Assembly (NCBI GenBank): GCA_947597925.1
Contig: CANQFA010000002.1
Coordinates: 124,001 to 188,000 of the forward strand
DNA: 64,000 nucleotides
Reading direction: 5' to 3'
DNA from: an uncultured Clostridia bacterium
GTDB taxonomy: Bacteria > Bacillota > Clostridia > Christensenellales > Borkfalkiaceae
The first letter of the stretch is position 1. Each line of letters starts with the position of its first letter. Below are positions 17,602 through 27,306 of this stretch, piece by piece. The notes beneath the pieces were generated by a model that did not search any database, was not told where the DNA came from, and was given only the letters and a program-made list of their open reading frames with translations. The position numbers were made by a program, and so were the translations under genes.

Positions 17602-19771
17602 ATGTCCACCAGTCGTCGGGCGGAGCGGGGGAGGGGATGACGACGCGGGGAAGACGCCTGCTCTCGCCGCGGATGTCGCCGTAGTAGGGGGTCACGGTGT
17701 AGTCATAGCACGCCCCGGGGACCGTGGAGCTATCGCAGATGCGGTCACGGTAGGGACCCCGATAAATGACCGTTTCGCGGCCATTTTGCCCTCTTTTGAC
17801 CTCATAATCATAGTAATCTGCGTGACATAATACTATGCAAACTGTTCCATTCTGCACTTCGATCGAGGGTTCTTTGATCACGGGGCGGGAAAATCGCGTG
17901 CTCGTCTCGGCGGGAAGGTGAGTGCGCTTAAAGAGCTCCTCTCTCCCCGTGAGGGCGGGCGCAAGGGGATCGGCGAGGACGAGGCGATGCTCCCGCTCGT
18001 AGATCTCCTCGTCGTAGGCAAGGCGCACGACTCCCTCGGGCGCGCGGAAGGGAGGCGGAGAATTTTCGCTGTAGAGCGCGCTCAGAATTTCCTTTACATA
18101 GGTTGCGGGCAGTCCTCCTCCCGTCGCCTCTATGGGGCTCGCGTCGGCATTTCCCAGCCAGACCGCCGCGACGTGGCGGGTCGTGTAGGCGATGGCGTAG
18201 GCGTCCGAATTTCCCCGCGTGCCCTCGTGCGTCCCCGTCTTGGCGGCGACGTCGTAGGGGAGGGAGCGGAGCTTCTTCGCGGTGCCCTCCTTCGCGGCAG
18301 TCTTCAGCATGTCGGTGAGGAGGTAGGCCGTCTCCTCCGAAAAGACCCGCTCCTTTTTCGCGGTGCGCTCATAGAGGAGGGTGCCGTCTTCGCGGGAAAC
18401 GGAGAGGATGACCCCGGAGGGCTCGAAATTTCCCCCGTCGGCGAGGCAGGCATAGCCGTCCGCAAGCGCCTTCAGCGTGTAGCCCCGCTTCATGCCGCCG
18501 AGGGCAAGGGCGAGGGTGAGCTCCTCCTCTTCAACGGGCAGGTCCATGCGGCGGAGGTAGGAGGCCGCCCGCTCGCAGCCGAGAGAATTGAGGAGGCGCA
18601 CGGCGGGGATATTGACACTGCGGGCAAGGGCGGTGCGGGCGCTCAGGTATGTTCCCGAGGCGCCGCCCGCGTCATCGGGCATATACCCGCCGAAGTCGGC
18701 CCTCGCGTCGAGGAGGGGGGTCGCGGGCGAGATGAGATCTTCCTCGAGCGCGGGCCCGTAGACGAGGAGGGGCTTGATGGTGGAGGCGGGGAGACGCTCC
18801 CTGAGCCCCATTGTCGTGCGGAGGGCGGAGAGACAGCCGTTTTCCTCCCTGACGAGGGCGACGATGTCCGTCTCGGGCGCAAAGGATTCGAGCACGCGCT
18901 GGAGCTCTTCGTCATAGGCCGTCTTCACGCGGAGCTTTCCGTAGGCGCCGCCCTCCGCTCCCGGCAAGAGCTCCTCGAGCTCCTCTTTTGCGAGGGAGAA
19001 GTAATATTTCCCCGCCGCGGGGGTGCCGCCCGTCTCGGGCAGGGGCTCCTCGAGGGCCTCCCTGTACTGCCGCTCCGTGAGCTTTTCCTGCTCCCGCATG
19101 AGCTTGAGGACGAAATTTCGCCGCGAAAGACAGGCGTCGGGATGGCGGAAGGGGGAGTAGCTGTTCGGCGAGCGCACGAGGGCGGCGAGAAGGGCGCATT
19201 CGGCGGGCGTGAGCTCGGAGGGCGCCTTGCGGAAATAGAAGGCCGCCGCATCGGCGATCCCATAGGCGGAATGTCCGAAATAGATGGAGTTCAGGTAGAG
19301 CCCGAGGATCTCCTCCTTGGAGTAATTTTTCTCGAGCAGACGGGTGAGTTTGACCTCCTTAAGCTTGCGCGTGAGCGTCTTTTCACTCGAGAGATGGGTA
19401 TTTTTGATGAGCTGCTGGGAGATGGTCGAGGCGCCCTCGCGGAAGGAGAGCGTCGCGAGATTTTTGAGGGCGGCCTTTACGATGCGCCGATAGTCGAAGC
19501 CGTTGTGCTCATAAAACCGCTTGTCCTCCACGGCGACGAAGGCATCCTTCAGGACGGCGGGAAGCTCTTCGGGAGGAACAGAGCGCCGCTCTCCCGTGTC
19601 GAGCGGGAGGTCGTCTTTTCCCGTGAGGGTGACATATTGCGTCTCGAAGCGGAGGCGGGCGGGGTCCAGTCGGCTCTCCCGCGTGATGCCGAGAAAGAAG
19701 AGAAAGGCCGCAAAGATGCAGACGGCAATGGTCCCGAGCAGGACGCCGAGGACGGCAAAGAGGCGTTTCAT
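17600..19771 (-). CDS. Class A penicillin-binding protein (transglycosylase/transpeptidase)
   Basis: A 723-aa bifunctional peptidoglycan synthase. Residues 1-28 hold a signal-anchor helix. The glycosyltransferase domain (about 60-230) has the catalytic Glu82 in AVEDKRFYEHNGFDYRR and later GASTISQQLIKN. The transpeptidase domain has SxxK at Ser330 (ASTIKPLLVYG), SVN (ARSVNIPAVRLL) and KTG (AAKTGTHEGTRGNSDAY). A C-terminal tail of about 80 residues with CYDYTVTPYYGD may be a small fibronectin-like domain. No clear ribosome site precedes the ATG. The gene converges on the arg unit and diverges from the sirtuin gene. Its C-terminal coding region contains a copy of the 23-bp motif. Confidence 0.93.
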   Translation of the reverse strand: MKRLFAVLGVLLGTIAVCIFAAFLFFLGITRESRLDPARLRFETQYVTLTGKDDLPLDTGERRSVPPEELPAVLKDAFVAVEDKRFYEHNGFDYRRIVKAALKNLATLSFREGASTISQQLIKNTHLSSEKTLTRKLKEVKLTRLLEKNYSKEEILGLYLNSIYFGHSAYGIADAAAFYFRKAPSELTPAECALLAALVRSPNSYSPFRHPDACLSRRNFVLKLMREQEKLTERQYREALEEPLPETGGTPAAGKYYFSLAKEELEELLPGAEGGAYGKLRVKTAYDEELQRVLESFAPETDIVALVREENGCLSALRTTMGLRERLPASTIKPLLVYGPALEEDLISPATPLLDARADFGGYMPDDAGGASGTYLSARTALARSVNIPAVRLLNSLGCERAASYLRRMDLPVEEEELTLALALGGMKRGYTLKALADGYACLADGGNFEPSGVILSVSREDGTLLYERTAKKERVFSEETAYLLTDMLKTAAKEGTAKKLRSLPYDVAAKTGTHEGTRGNSDAYAIAYTTRHVAAVWLGNADASPIEATGGGLPATYVKEILSALYSENSPPPFRAPEGVVRLAYDEEIYEREHRLVLADPLAPALTGREELFKRTHLPAETSTRFSRPVIKEPSIEVQNGTVCIVLCHADYYDYEVKRGQNGRETVIYRGPYRDRICDSSTVPGACYDYTVTPYYGDIRGESRRLPRVVIPSPAPPDDWWT
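17812..17834. repeat. 23-bp dyad motif, copy in the penicillin-binding protein gene
   Basis: Read on the minus strand: left arm AGTATTATGTC, centre A, right arm CGCAGATTACT; 19 of 23 positions agree with the consensus. Flanks extend the dyad (CAT on the left, ATG on the right). It encodes VLCHADYY in rare codons such as ATA, GTA and TTA. Confidence 0.65.
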
Positions 19772-19827
19772 AACTGCCGTCAGTATTTGCAGAAAACAAA
19801 AAATTTTGTCATGCGCGCCCGCTTTTC

Positions 19828-19856
19828 TTGAAAAATTCCGCGGAGCGTGTTATAAT
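19828..19856 (+). promoter_or_regulatory. Promoter of the sirtuin-miaB-mutSL-miaA run
   Basis: TTGAAA (19828-19833), 17 bases, TATAAT (19851-19856), with the sirtuin ATG 28 bases downstream behind a strong ribosome site. Confidence 0.8.
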
Positions 19857-19883
19857 GGAGAAAAGCGCGCAGGAGGAGGAAGT

Positions 19884-20603
19884 ATGACATCGCAGGAGAG
19901 ATTGCAACAGATCGCAGACGAGAGCGCAAATATCGTCTTTTTCGGAGGTGCGGGCGTCTCCACCGAGAGCGGCATCCCCGATTTCCGCTCCGAGGACGGG
20001 CTGTATCGCGAGACGTACGCCTATCCGCCCGAGGTCATCCTGAGCTCCGACTTCTTCTTTTCCCATACCGAGGAGTTCTACGCTTACTACCGTGCCAAGA
20101 TGCTCCCGCTCTCAGCCGAGCCCAATGCGGCGCACCTGAAGCTCGCGGAGATGGAGAAAAAGGGCAAGCTCTCCGCCGTCGTCACCCAGAATATCGACGG
20201 ACTCCACCGGAAGGCGGGCAGCAAGCGAGTCTATGAGCTCCACGGGACCATCCACAAGAACCGCTGTCTGAAGTGCGGGAAGGGATATCCCGCCTCCTTC
20301 ATCGCCTCCTCCTCGGGCGTTCCCCGCTGCACCTGCGGGGGACTCATCAAGCCCGAAGTCGTCCTCTACGGCGAGGCGCTCGACGGTCCCACCGTCGACG
20401 GCGCCCTCCACGCCATCCGCCGCGCCGATACCCTCATCGTGGCGGGGACTTCCCTCACCGTCTATCCCGCCGCGGGCTTTCTCTCCTATTTCGGAGGGAA
20501 GCACCTCGTCCTCATCAACCGCGACGCCACGCCCTTCGACGGCGCCGCCGAGCTCGTCATCCGCGAGAAGGTGGGCGAAGTCCTCTCGGAGCTCAGGGTC
20601 TGA
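19884..20603 (+). CDS. NAD-dependent protein deacylase, Sir2 family
   Basis: A 239-aa sirtuin removing acyl groups from protein lysines with NAD. Motifs in order: FFGGAGVSTESGIPDFRS, TQNIDGLHRKAG, the catalytic His in ELHGT, zinc cysteines CLKC and CTCGG, GTSLTVYPAAGF. The ATG at 19884 has the strong ribosome site AGGAGGAGGA just upstream, so the longer in-frame extension is rejected. The gene has its own promoter and is followed at 22 bp by miaB; any functional link to tRNA modification or mismatch repair is unknown. Confidence 0.92.
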   Translation: MTSQERLQQIADESANIVFFGGAGVSTESGIPDFRSEDGLYRETYAYPPEVILSSDFFFSHTEEFYAYYRAKMLPLSAEPNAAHLKLAEMEKKGKLSAVVTQNIDGLHRKAGSKRVYELHGTIHKNRCLKCGKGYPASFIASSSGVPRCTCGGLIKPEVVLYGEALDGPTVDGALHAIRRADTLIVAGTSLTVYPAAGFLSYFGGKHLVLINRDATPFDGAAELVIREKVGEVLSELRV

Positions 20604-20625
20604 GCACCCGCAAAAAGGAGACCGC

Positions 20626-21930
20626 ATGAAATATCACATCGTCACATACGGCTGCCAGATGAATCTCCACGAATCGGAGAAGATCGCGGGGGTGCTGCGG
20701 GAGGAGGGCTATACCGAGGAAGCCCCCCTCGAGGAAGCCGACATCATCGTCTTCAATACCTGCTGCATCCGTGAGAACGCCGAAAACCACGCCTTCGGCA
20801 ATATCGGCGCCCTCAAGAAGCTCAAGCGGCAGAAGAAGACTCTTCTCATCGCGGTGGGGGGATGTATGGTGCAGGAGGAGGGGAAGGCGCGCCTGCTCAA
20901 GGAAAAATTTCCCTTCATCGATATCCTCTTCGGCACCCACTCTCTTCCCATGCTCTCCGCGCTCATCCGCAAGAAGCGCGCCGAGAGAAAGACGGCTGTC
21001 TCCCTCCTTCCCGCACGCGAGGGGGCGGAGGACGGCATCCTCCCCGTGCGCACGAGCTACCCCAATGCGTGGGTCAACATCATGTACGGCTGCAATAACT
21101 TCTGCTCCTACTGCATCGTGCCCTATGTGCGGGGCAGGGAGATCTCCCGCGCGAAGGAGGACATCCTCCGCGAGGTCCGCTCTCTCGTCAAAGAGGGCTA
21201 CCGCGAAATTACCCTCCTCGGACAGAATGTGGACTCCTACCGCGGGGCGGACGGCACCGACTTTGCGGCCCTTCTCGAGGAGGTCGCCTCCGTCGAGGGG
21301 GACTTCCGCGTGCGCTTCATGACCTCCCATCCGAAGGACTTCTCCGAGAAGCTCGTCGCGGTGATGAAGCGGCACAAGAAGATCTGCAAGCACCTCCACC
21401 TCCCCGTGCAGTCGGGCAATGACCGCATCCTGAGGCTCATGAACAGGCGGTACACCCGCGAGAAGTATCTCGAAGAGCTCGCCGTTCTTCGCAGGGAGAT
21501 CCCCGACTGCGAGGTGACCACCGACCTCATCGTCGCCTTCCCGGGGGAGACGGAGGAAGAATTCGAGGACACCCTCTCCCTCGTCGAGGAGGCAGACTTC
21601 TCCTCCGCATTTACCTTTATCTTCTCTCCCCGCACGGGGACCAAGGCGGCGGAGATGGAGGGACAGATCTCCGAGGAGGTCGCGAAGGACCGCATCACCC
21701 GCCTCGTCGCCCTCGTCAACGAGAAGACGCGGCAAAAGAGCGCCCGCTATGTGGGGAAGGAGATCGAGATCCTCTGCGAGGACTACGACGAGAAGAGGGG
21801 GCTCTACCTCGGTCGGGACGAATACGGCAGGATGGGCTATTTCCGAAGCGGCAAAAACAGAGTGGGGGAGTTTGTGCGCCTTCGCATCGGCGAGGCAAAC
21901 GGCATCTCCCTCTACGGCGAAGAGGTCTGA
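20626..21930 (+). CDS. miaB: tRNA-2-methylthio-N6-dimethylallyladenosine synthase MiaB
   Basis: A 434-aa radical-SAM methylthiotransferase adding CH3S to i6A37 of tRNA. The N-terminal domain carries three cluster cysteines (YGCQMNLHES, NTCCIREN, GGCMVQ), the radical SAM loop is CNNFCSYC near residue 156, and a C-terminal TRAM domain follows. GGAGACC lies before the ATG. Its substrate is made by MiaA, encoded three genes downstream, so the two halves of the ms2i6A37 pathway bracket mutSL, as in many Bacillota. Confidence 0.96.
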   Translation: MKYHIVTYGCQMNLHESEKIAGVLREEGYTEEAPLEEADIIVFNTCCIRENAENHAFGNIGALKKLKRQKKTLLIAVGGCMVQEEGKARLLKEKFPFIDILFGTHSLPMLSALIRKKRAERKTAVSLLPAREGAEDGILPVRTSYPNAWVNIMYGCNNFCSYCIVPYVRGREISRAKEDILREVRSLVKEGYREITLLGQNVDSYRGADGTDFAALLEEVASVEGDFRVRFMTSHPKDFSEKLVAVMKRHKKICKHLHLPVQSGNDRILRLMNRRYTREKYLEELAVLRREIPDCEVTTDLIVAFPGETEEEFEDTLSLVEEADFSSAFTFIFSPRTGTKAAEMEGQISEEVAKDRITRLVALVNEKTRQKSARYVGKEIEILCEDYDEKRGLYLGRDEYGRMGYFRSGKNRVGEFVRLRIGEANGISLYGEEV

Positions 21931-22001
21931 GGCGCCCGCGAGGACCCTCCCGGCACTTTATGAGATCAAAAAAATCCACTTTCACGGATAAGAGGTAAAA
22001 A

Positions 22002-24560
22002 ATGGGACTTTCACCCATGATGGAGCATTGGAAAAAGGTCAAGGCGGAGTATCCGGGCTGCATCGTCTTCTATCGCCTCGGCGACTTCTACGAGATGTTC
22101 TTCGACGACGCCGTAAAGGCGAGTTCGGAACTCGACCTCACCCTTACGGGCAGGGACTGCGGGACGGGGGAGCGCGCGCCCATGTGCGGCGTGCCTTACC
22201 ATGCGGCCGACGTCTATCTCCAGAAACTTGTGGAGAAGGGATACCGCGTGGCGGTCTGCGAACAGCTCTCCGACCCGAAGGCCTCCAAGGGGATGGTCGA
22301 CCGCGATGTCATCCGCGTGGTGACGGCGGGGACGGTCACCGAGAACAATCTCCTCGATGAGAAGAAAAATAACTTCATCGTCTGTGCGGCGAAGGTGGGG
22401 ACGGAGTACGCCTTTGCGTGGGCGGACATCACGACGGGCAGCTGCTCGGTGAGCCCCGCGGAGGACCTCGACGCCCTCTTCTCCGAGCTCGTCCGCCTCT
22501 CGCCCGCGGAGATCGTGTCAAACGATGCATTTCTCCTCGAGGTAAAGGGGCGCAGCGAATGGCAGCGGAGCGGACTTCCCGAGATCTCCTGCTATCTCCC
22601 GTGGGCATTCGGGCAGGAGGGGGCCGCCGAGGCCCTGCGGGAACAATTCCACGCCTCCGTCGAGGCGCTCGGGCTTGCGGGCGGTGCCTGTATCGGGGCG
22701 GCGGGCGCCCTCGTCGCCTATCTCAAGGACACCCAGAAGCGCGCCCTCGCCAACCTCACGGGCATCCGCATCGTCCACAGAGAGGGACTCATGAAGGTCG
22801 ATGCGACCGCCTTCCGCAATCTCGACATTCTCAAAAACAATGCCGACGGCAAGCGCTACGGCTCCCTCCTCTGGCTCCTCGACAAGACGAGCACCTACAT
22901 GGGCGCGCGCAAGCTCAATGCCATCCTCTCCGAACCCATTGCGGACGGAGGGGAGATCGGGCGGCGGCACGACGCCGTGGAGGAGCTCTTCCGCGCCTCC
23001 GTCGTCCGCATGTCCCTCGCGGAGACACTGAAGGGGGTCAAGGACATCGAGCGCCTCGCGGGCAGGATCTCAAACGGCAACCTGCAGCCCGGCGACTGCC
23101 TCGCGCTCTCGTCCTCCCTCGCCGCCCTGCCCAACCTCAAATTTCTCCTCACGGGATTTACCTCCGCGATCCTCACGGAGATTTCCGAAGCGCTCGTCGA
23201 CACCAAGGAGATCTGCGCCCTGCTCGACGCGGCCATCTCGCCGAACGCCACGACACTCAAGGAGGGCAACTACATTCGCACGGGCTACAATGACGAGCTG
23301 GACGGCTACCGCAATGCCGCCGAGCAGGGGAGAAAGCTCATCGGAGAATTTGAGACGCGGGAGAGGGAACGCACGGGCATCCGCACCCTCAAGGTGGGCT
23401 ATAACCGCGTCTTCGGCTACTATATCGAGGTCACCAATACCTTCCGCGACCGCATTCCCTATCTCTATGTGCGGAAACAGACGCTTGCGAACGGCGAGCG
23501 GTACACCTGCGACGAACTCAAGGAGCTCGAGGAAAAACTCCTCGGGAGCGCGGAAAAGGCGGAGCGCCTGCAGGAGAGGCTCTATGCCGAGCTCCTCGAA
23601 GTGCTCTCCCGCAACCTTCCCGTCTTTCTCTCTGTCGCGGCGGCGGTCGCGCGGCTCGATGTCGCCGTATCCCTCGCCTCGGTCGCCAAGGAATATAAAT
23701 ACGTTCGTCCCGTGATGGGCGGGGACACCCTGCGCATCGTTGAGGGACGGCATCCCGTGGTGGAGCGCATCGTAAAGGAGCGCTTCGTGCCCAATGACTG
23801 CCTCCTCGACGGCGGTGAAAATCGCACGCTCGTCATCACGGGACCCAATATGGCGGGCAAGTCCACCTACCTCCGCCAGACGGCGCTCATCGTCTTCCTC
23901 GCACACATCGGCTCCTTCGTGCCCGCAAAGCAGGCGGAGATCCCCTATACCGACGCCATCTTTACCCGCATCGGCGCGAGCGACAACCTCATCCTCGACC
24001 GCAGTACCTTTATGGTGGAGATGACAGAGGTCGCCAATATCCTCCGCAATGCCACGCCGAAGAGCCTCCTCATCCTCGATGAAGTGGGGAGGGGGACGAG
24101 CACCTTCGACGGGCTCTCCATCGCCTGGGCGGTCATCGAGAAGCTCACGGAGGGAGTGCGCGCGAAGACCCTCTTCGCCACCCATTACCATGAACTCACC
24201 GAGCTCGAGGGAAAGCTCGCCGGCGTGAAAAATTACAGGATCGGCGTGCGCGAGATCGCGGGGTCCATCGTATTTTTGCGCAAGATCGTGCGCGGCGGAG
24301 CGTCGAGGAGCTTCGGCGTGGAAGTGGCCTCGCTTGCGGGCGTCCCCGCAGATGTCACCGCGCGGGCAAAGGCCATCCTGCGCTCCCTCGAAAAGAGGGA
24401 ATCGGGCAGGATCGGGGAGCCCCTCCCGCCCGAACCCGAAGAGGAAGAGCAGGGCACCGCGGCAGACCTCATCAGGGAGCTTGAGGAGCTCGACGTCGAT
24501 TCCCTCTCCCCCCGTCAGGCACTCGCCCTCATCTCGGAATGGAAGGAGAAACTCTCGTGA
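22002..24560 (+). CDS. mutS: DNA mismatch repair ATPase MutS
   Basis: An 852-aa mismatch sensor. The N terminus has the mismatch-contacting Phe-x-Glu in LGDFYEMFFDDA (residues about 26-37). The core and clamp are followed by the ATPase: Walker A ITGPNMAGKSTYLRQ near residue 613, the signature region DNLILDRSTFMVEM, Walker B LLILDEVGRGTSTFDG, and a His-rich FATHYHELTEL. Length is normal. The ribosome site (AAGAGGTAAAA) is adequate. mutL begins in its stop codon (GTGA). Confidence 0.97.
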   Translation: MGLSPMMEHWKKVKAEYPGCIVFYRLGDFYEMFFDDAVKASSELDLTLTGRDCGTGERAPMCGVPYHAADVYLQKLVEKGYRVAVCEQLSDPKASKGMVDRDVIRVVTAGTVTENNLLDEKKNNFIVCAAKVGTEYAFAWADITTGSCSVSPAEDLDALFSELVRLSPAEIVSNDAFLLEVKGRSEWQRSGLPEISCYLPWAFGQEGAAEALREQFHASVEALGLAGGACIGAAGALVAYLKDTQKRALANLTGIRIVHREGLMKVDATAFRNLDILKNNADGKRYGSLLWLLDKTSTYMGARKLNAILSEPIADGGEIGRRHDAVEELFRASVVRMSLAETLKGVKDIERLAGRISNGNLQPGDCLALSSSLAALPNLKFLLTGFTSAILTEISEALVDTKEICALLDAAISPNATTLKEGNYIRTGYNDELDGYRNAAEQGRKLIGEFETRERERTGIRTLKVGYNRVFGYYIEVTNTFRDRIPYLYVRKQTLANGERYTCDELKELEEKLLGSAEKAERLQERLYAELLEVLSRNLPVFLSVAAAVARLDVAVSLASVAKEYKYVRPVMGGDTLRIVEGRHPVVERIVKERFVPNDCLLDGGENRTLVITGPNMAGKSTYLRQTALIVFLAHIGSFVPAKQAEIPYTDAIFTRIGASDNLILDRSTFMVEMTEVANILRNATPKSLLILDEVGRGTSTFDGLSIAWAVIEKLTEGVRAKTLFATHYHELTELEGKLAGVKNYRIGVREIAGSIVFLRKIVRGGASRSFGVEVASLAGVPADVTARAKAILRSLEKRESGRIGEPLPPEPEEEEQGTAADLIRELEELDVDSLSPRQALALISEWKEKLS

Positions 24561-26407
24561 AGATCCATATTCTCGGCGCAGAAGTCTACAATCAGATCGC
24601 GGCGGGGGAGGTCGTCGACCGTCCCTATTCCGTCGTCAAGGAGCTCGTGGAAAACGCCATCGATGCGGGCGCCACGGAGATCTCCGTGGAGATCGCGGGC
24701 GGCGGAAAGTCCCTCGTAAAAGTGACGGATAACGGCGGAGGCATCGAGCGAGAGGATCTCGCGGCGGCCTACCTTCCCCATGCGACGAGTAAGCTCTCGC
24801 GCGCGGAGGACCTCTTCGGCGTCAGGACGCTGGGATTTCGCGGGGAAGCCATTGCCTCGATCGCGGCCGTCTCGAAGATGAAGATCGTCTCCCGCACGGC
24901 GGAGGGGGAGGGCTGGTCGCTCGCCTCGGAGGGAGGGAAGACGGGGAGCATCCTCCCCGCGGCAAGCCCCGTGGGCACCGAAGTCACCGTGGAGGACCTC
25001 TTCTACAATACCCCCGCCCGCCTCAAATTCCTGAAGTCGGACGCGCAGGAGGAGGGAGATGTCACAAATATGATGACCCGCTTCGCCCTCTCCCGCCCCG
25101 ACATCTCCTTTACCTACCTCGCAAACGGCAAGGAGAAGCTCAAGACGCACGGCGAGGGGCTCGCGGCCGTCCTCTCCACCGTCTATGGGACCAACATCCT
25201 CAAAGAGCTCATCGAGATCTCGGCGGACAAGCACGGTATCCGCCTCAGGGGATTCCTCGGCAACCGAAACTTCTCCAAGCCCAACCGCACCTACCAGTCC
25301 CTCTTCGTGAACGGGCGCTATGTCGTCAACCAGACCGTCTCCTCGGCCGTGACCAATGCCTACGCGAGCTACCTCATGAAGAGGCAATATCCCTTCTATG
25401 TGCTCTTTCTGGACCTTCCGCCCGAGATCGTGGACGTCAACGTGCACCCCAATAAGACGGATGTGCGCTTTGCGGACAACCGCCTCGTGTACGGGACCGT
25501 CTATCATGTCGTCTCCTCCGTGCTCGACGGCAACTCCCGCGCCCTCGAATATGTCGCGCCCGAGTCCGCATCGCCTGCGCCGCCCCCGACTTCCTCTCCC
25601 ATGACCTATGAGGAGGCAAAGAAGGAGCTCCGCTTCGAGGTCCCCGTGTACACGGGAAAACTCGGCCTCGGCGCGGCCTCTCCCGCATCGCCGCCTCCGC
25701 TCGAGGTCCACTCCTCGGCGGCGTACGGCATCTCTCAGGCGGCACAGACGCCCTCGGGGCCCGACTATTTCGAGGAGAACAAGCAGTATCTCCTCGGGCA
25801 GGAAGCGGCGAAGAAGGCGCAGCGCGTGGAGGTCGCCTCGCTGGAGTACAAGGGGGAGCTCTTCCGCACCTATCTCTTCTATGAATGCGGCGACGACGCC
25901 TACATCGTCGACCAGCATGCGGCGCACGAGCGGCTCATCTACGACAGGCTCCGCGAAAAGATGTCCCGCCGCGAAGTCGTTGCCCAGCCCATGCTCGTTC
26001 CCTTCCTTCTCCCCCTGAACGGTTCCGAATTTGCCTTTCTCGAGACGCAATTTCCCCTCCTCGAGGAGATGGGATTTGAGATAGGGGACTTCGGCGGCAA
26101 CACGGTAAAGGTCTCCGCCGTGCCCTCCGACCTCATGGGGATGGACCTTTCCTCCTTCTTCCGCGAGGTCCTCGAGAGTCTCGAGAGCCTGCGTGCGATC
26201 AGACTCAGCGACCTACTGAAGGACAAGCTCGCCTCGGCGGCATGCAAGGCGGCGGTCAAGGGAGGAGAGCGGCTCACCGAGGAAGAGGTGCGCGCCCTCC
26301 TCGAGCGGATGGACGGAGATATGGGCCTCAAGTGCCCGCACGGGCGTCCCGTCGCCGTACATCTCTCGAAGAGCGAGATGGAGAAGCTCTTCAAGCGCAT
26401 CGTATGA
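24557..26407 (+). CDS. mutL: DNA mismatch repair endonuclease MutL
   Basis: A 616-aa GHKL ATPase. N-terminal motifs are ELVENAIDAGA, TDNGGGIE and TLGFRGEAIAS. The C-terminal domain has the nicking-type motif DQHAAHERLIYD (last Glu of the usual pattern replaced by Asp), the ACKAAVK motif and CPHGRP, so this is an endonuclease MutL as in bacteria without MutH. GTG 24557 is chosen because GGAAGGAG sits eight bases upstream and the protein then begins normally (KIHILGAEVYNQIAAGEVV); an ATG at 24539 lacks such a site. Overlaps mutS and miaA by four bases each. Confidence 0.96.
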   Translation: MKIHILGAEVYNQIAAGEVVDRPYSVVKELVENAIDAGATEISVEIAGGGKSLVKVTDNGGGIEREDLAAAYLPHATSKLSRAEDLFGVRTLGFRGEAIASIAAVSKMKIVSRTAEGEGWSLASEGGKTGSILPAASPVGTEVTVEDLFYNTPARLKFLKSDAQEEGDVTNMMTRFALSRPDISFTYLANGKEKLKTHGEGLAAVLSTVYGTNILKELIEISADKHGIRLRGFLGNRNFSKPNRTYQSLFVNGRYVVNQTVSSAVTNAYASYLMKRQYPFYVLFLDLPPEIVDVNVHPNKTDVRFADNRLVYGTVYHVVSSVLDGNSRALEYVAPESASPAPPPTSSPMTYEEAKKELRFEVPVYTGKLGLGAASPASPPPLEVHSSAAYGISQAAQTPSGPDYFEENKQYLLGQEAAKKAQRVEVASLEYKGELFRTYLFYECGDDAYIVDQHAAHERLIYDRLREKMSRREVVAQPMLVPFLLPLNGSEFAFLETQFPLLEEMGFEIGDFGGNTVKVSAVPSDLMGMDLSSFFREVLESLESLRAIRLSDLLKDKLASAACKAAVKGGERLTEEEVRALLERMDGDMGLKCPHGRPVAVHLSKSEMEKLFKRIV

Positions 26408-27306
26408 AAAAACTCGTCGTCATCTGCGGTCCCACGGCATCGGGAAAGACGGCGCTTGCCCTCTCCGCCGCAAGGGCGCTGGACGGGGAGATCGTCTCCG
26501 CCGATGCCTTTGCCGTCTACCGCGGGCTCGATATCGGCACGGCAAAGCCCACGAAAGAGGAGAGACGGGAGGTCGTCCATCACCTCATCGACGTCGCCGA
26601 CCCGCGCGAGGCCTTTTCGGTCTCCGACTATGAGAAGCTCGCCCTCGCCGCGGTGGAGGACATCTTTGCGCGGGGGAAGGTGCCCATCCTCTCGGGCGGC
26701 ACGGGATTTTATGTGAACGCCGTGCTCTATCCTCACACCTTCGGCGGCGCGCCCGCCTCGCCCGCCATCCGCACCCGCCTCACGAAATTTCTCGAAGAGG
26801 AGGGGAAGGAGGCGCTCCACAGGCTTCTCGAGGAGGCAGACCCGGTGAGTGCGGCGAGACTCCATCCCAACGACACGAAGCGGGTCATTCGCGCCCTCGA
26901 GATCTACGAGAGCACGGGCCGCCCGAAGTCGGCGCAGGACGACGGCGACAAGCCGCGCTATCCCTTTGTCGCCTTCGCCTATGACCGCCCGCGGAGCGAG
27001 CTGTATGCCCGCATCGATGCCCGCGCGCGGGCGATGGTGGAGGGAGGGCTCGTGGAGGAAGTCAAGGGGCTCCTCGCGGCAGGCGTTCCCGAAGATGCGC
27101 AGAGCATGCAGGGAATTGGCTATAAAGAGACCGTTGAATTCTTGAAAAACGGCGATAATTTAAGTACTTTGTCAGCCATAATAGCAAAAAATACCCGCAA
27201 TTACGCCAAGCGCCAGCTCACTTACTTCAGGCGGATGCCCCTCCATATGCTGGCGCCTTCGGAGGGAGCAGAGGAGATAGGAAAACTCTATGGACAAGAT
27301 CAATGA
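26404..27306 (+). CDS. miaA: tRNA dimethylallyltransferase MiaA
   Basis: A 300-aa enzyme adding dimethylallyl to A37 of tRNA. The P-loop GPTASGKTALALS (residues 9-21), SADAFAVYRGLDIGTAKP, SGGTGFYVNAVL and the C-terminal KNTRNYAKRQLTYFR are as expected. The start overlaps the mutL stop (ATGA). Bases 27150-27200 use codons (TTA, AGT, TTG, TCA, ATA, ATA) unlike the rest of the gene and carry a copy of the 23-bp motif, yet the protein there is a normal MiaA. Confidence 0.96.
   Translation: MKKLVVICGPTASGKTALALSAARALDGEIVSADAFAVYRGLDIGTAKPTKEERREVVHHLIDVADPREAFSVSDYEKLALAAVEDIFARGKVPILSGGTGFYVNAVLYPHTFGGAPASPAIRTRLTKFLEEEGKEALHRLLEEADPVSAARLHPNDTKRVIRALEIYESTGRPKSAQDDGDKPRYPFVAFAYDRPRSELYARIDARARAMVEGGLVEEVKGLLAAGVPEDAQSMQGIGYKETVEFLKNGDNLSTLSAIIAKNTRNYAKRQLTYFRRMPLHMLAPSEGAEEIGKLYGQDQ
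27163..27185. repeat. 23-bp dyad motif, copy in miaA
   Basis: Left arm AGTACTTTGTC, centre A, right arm GCCATAATAGC; 18 of 23 positions agree with the consensus. It encodes LSTLSAIIA in rare codons. Confidence 0.6.

Noticed and set aside
26242-26403. Longer N terminus for miaA reaching into mutL
   Set aside because: The extension has no MiaA similarity; ATG 26404 overlaps the mutL stop as in other coupled pairs.
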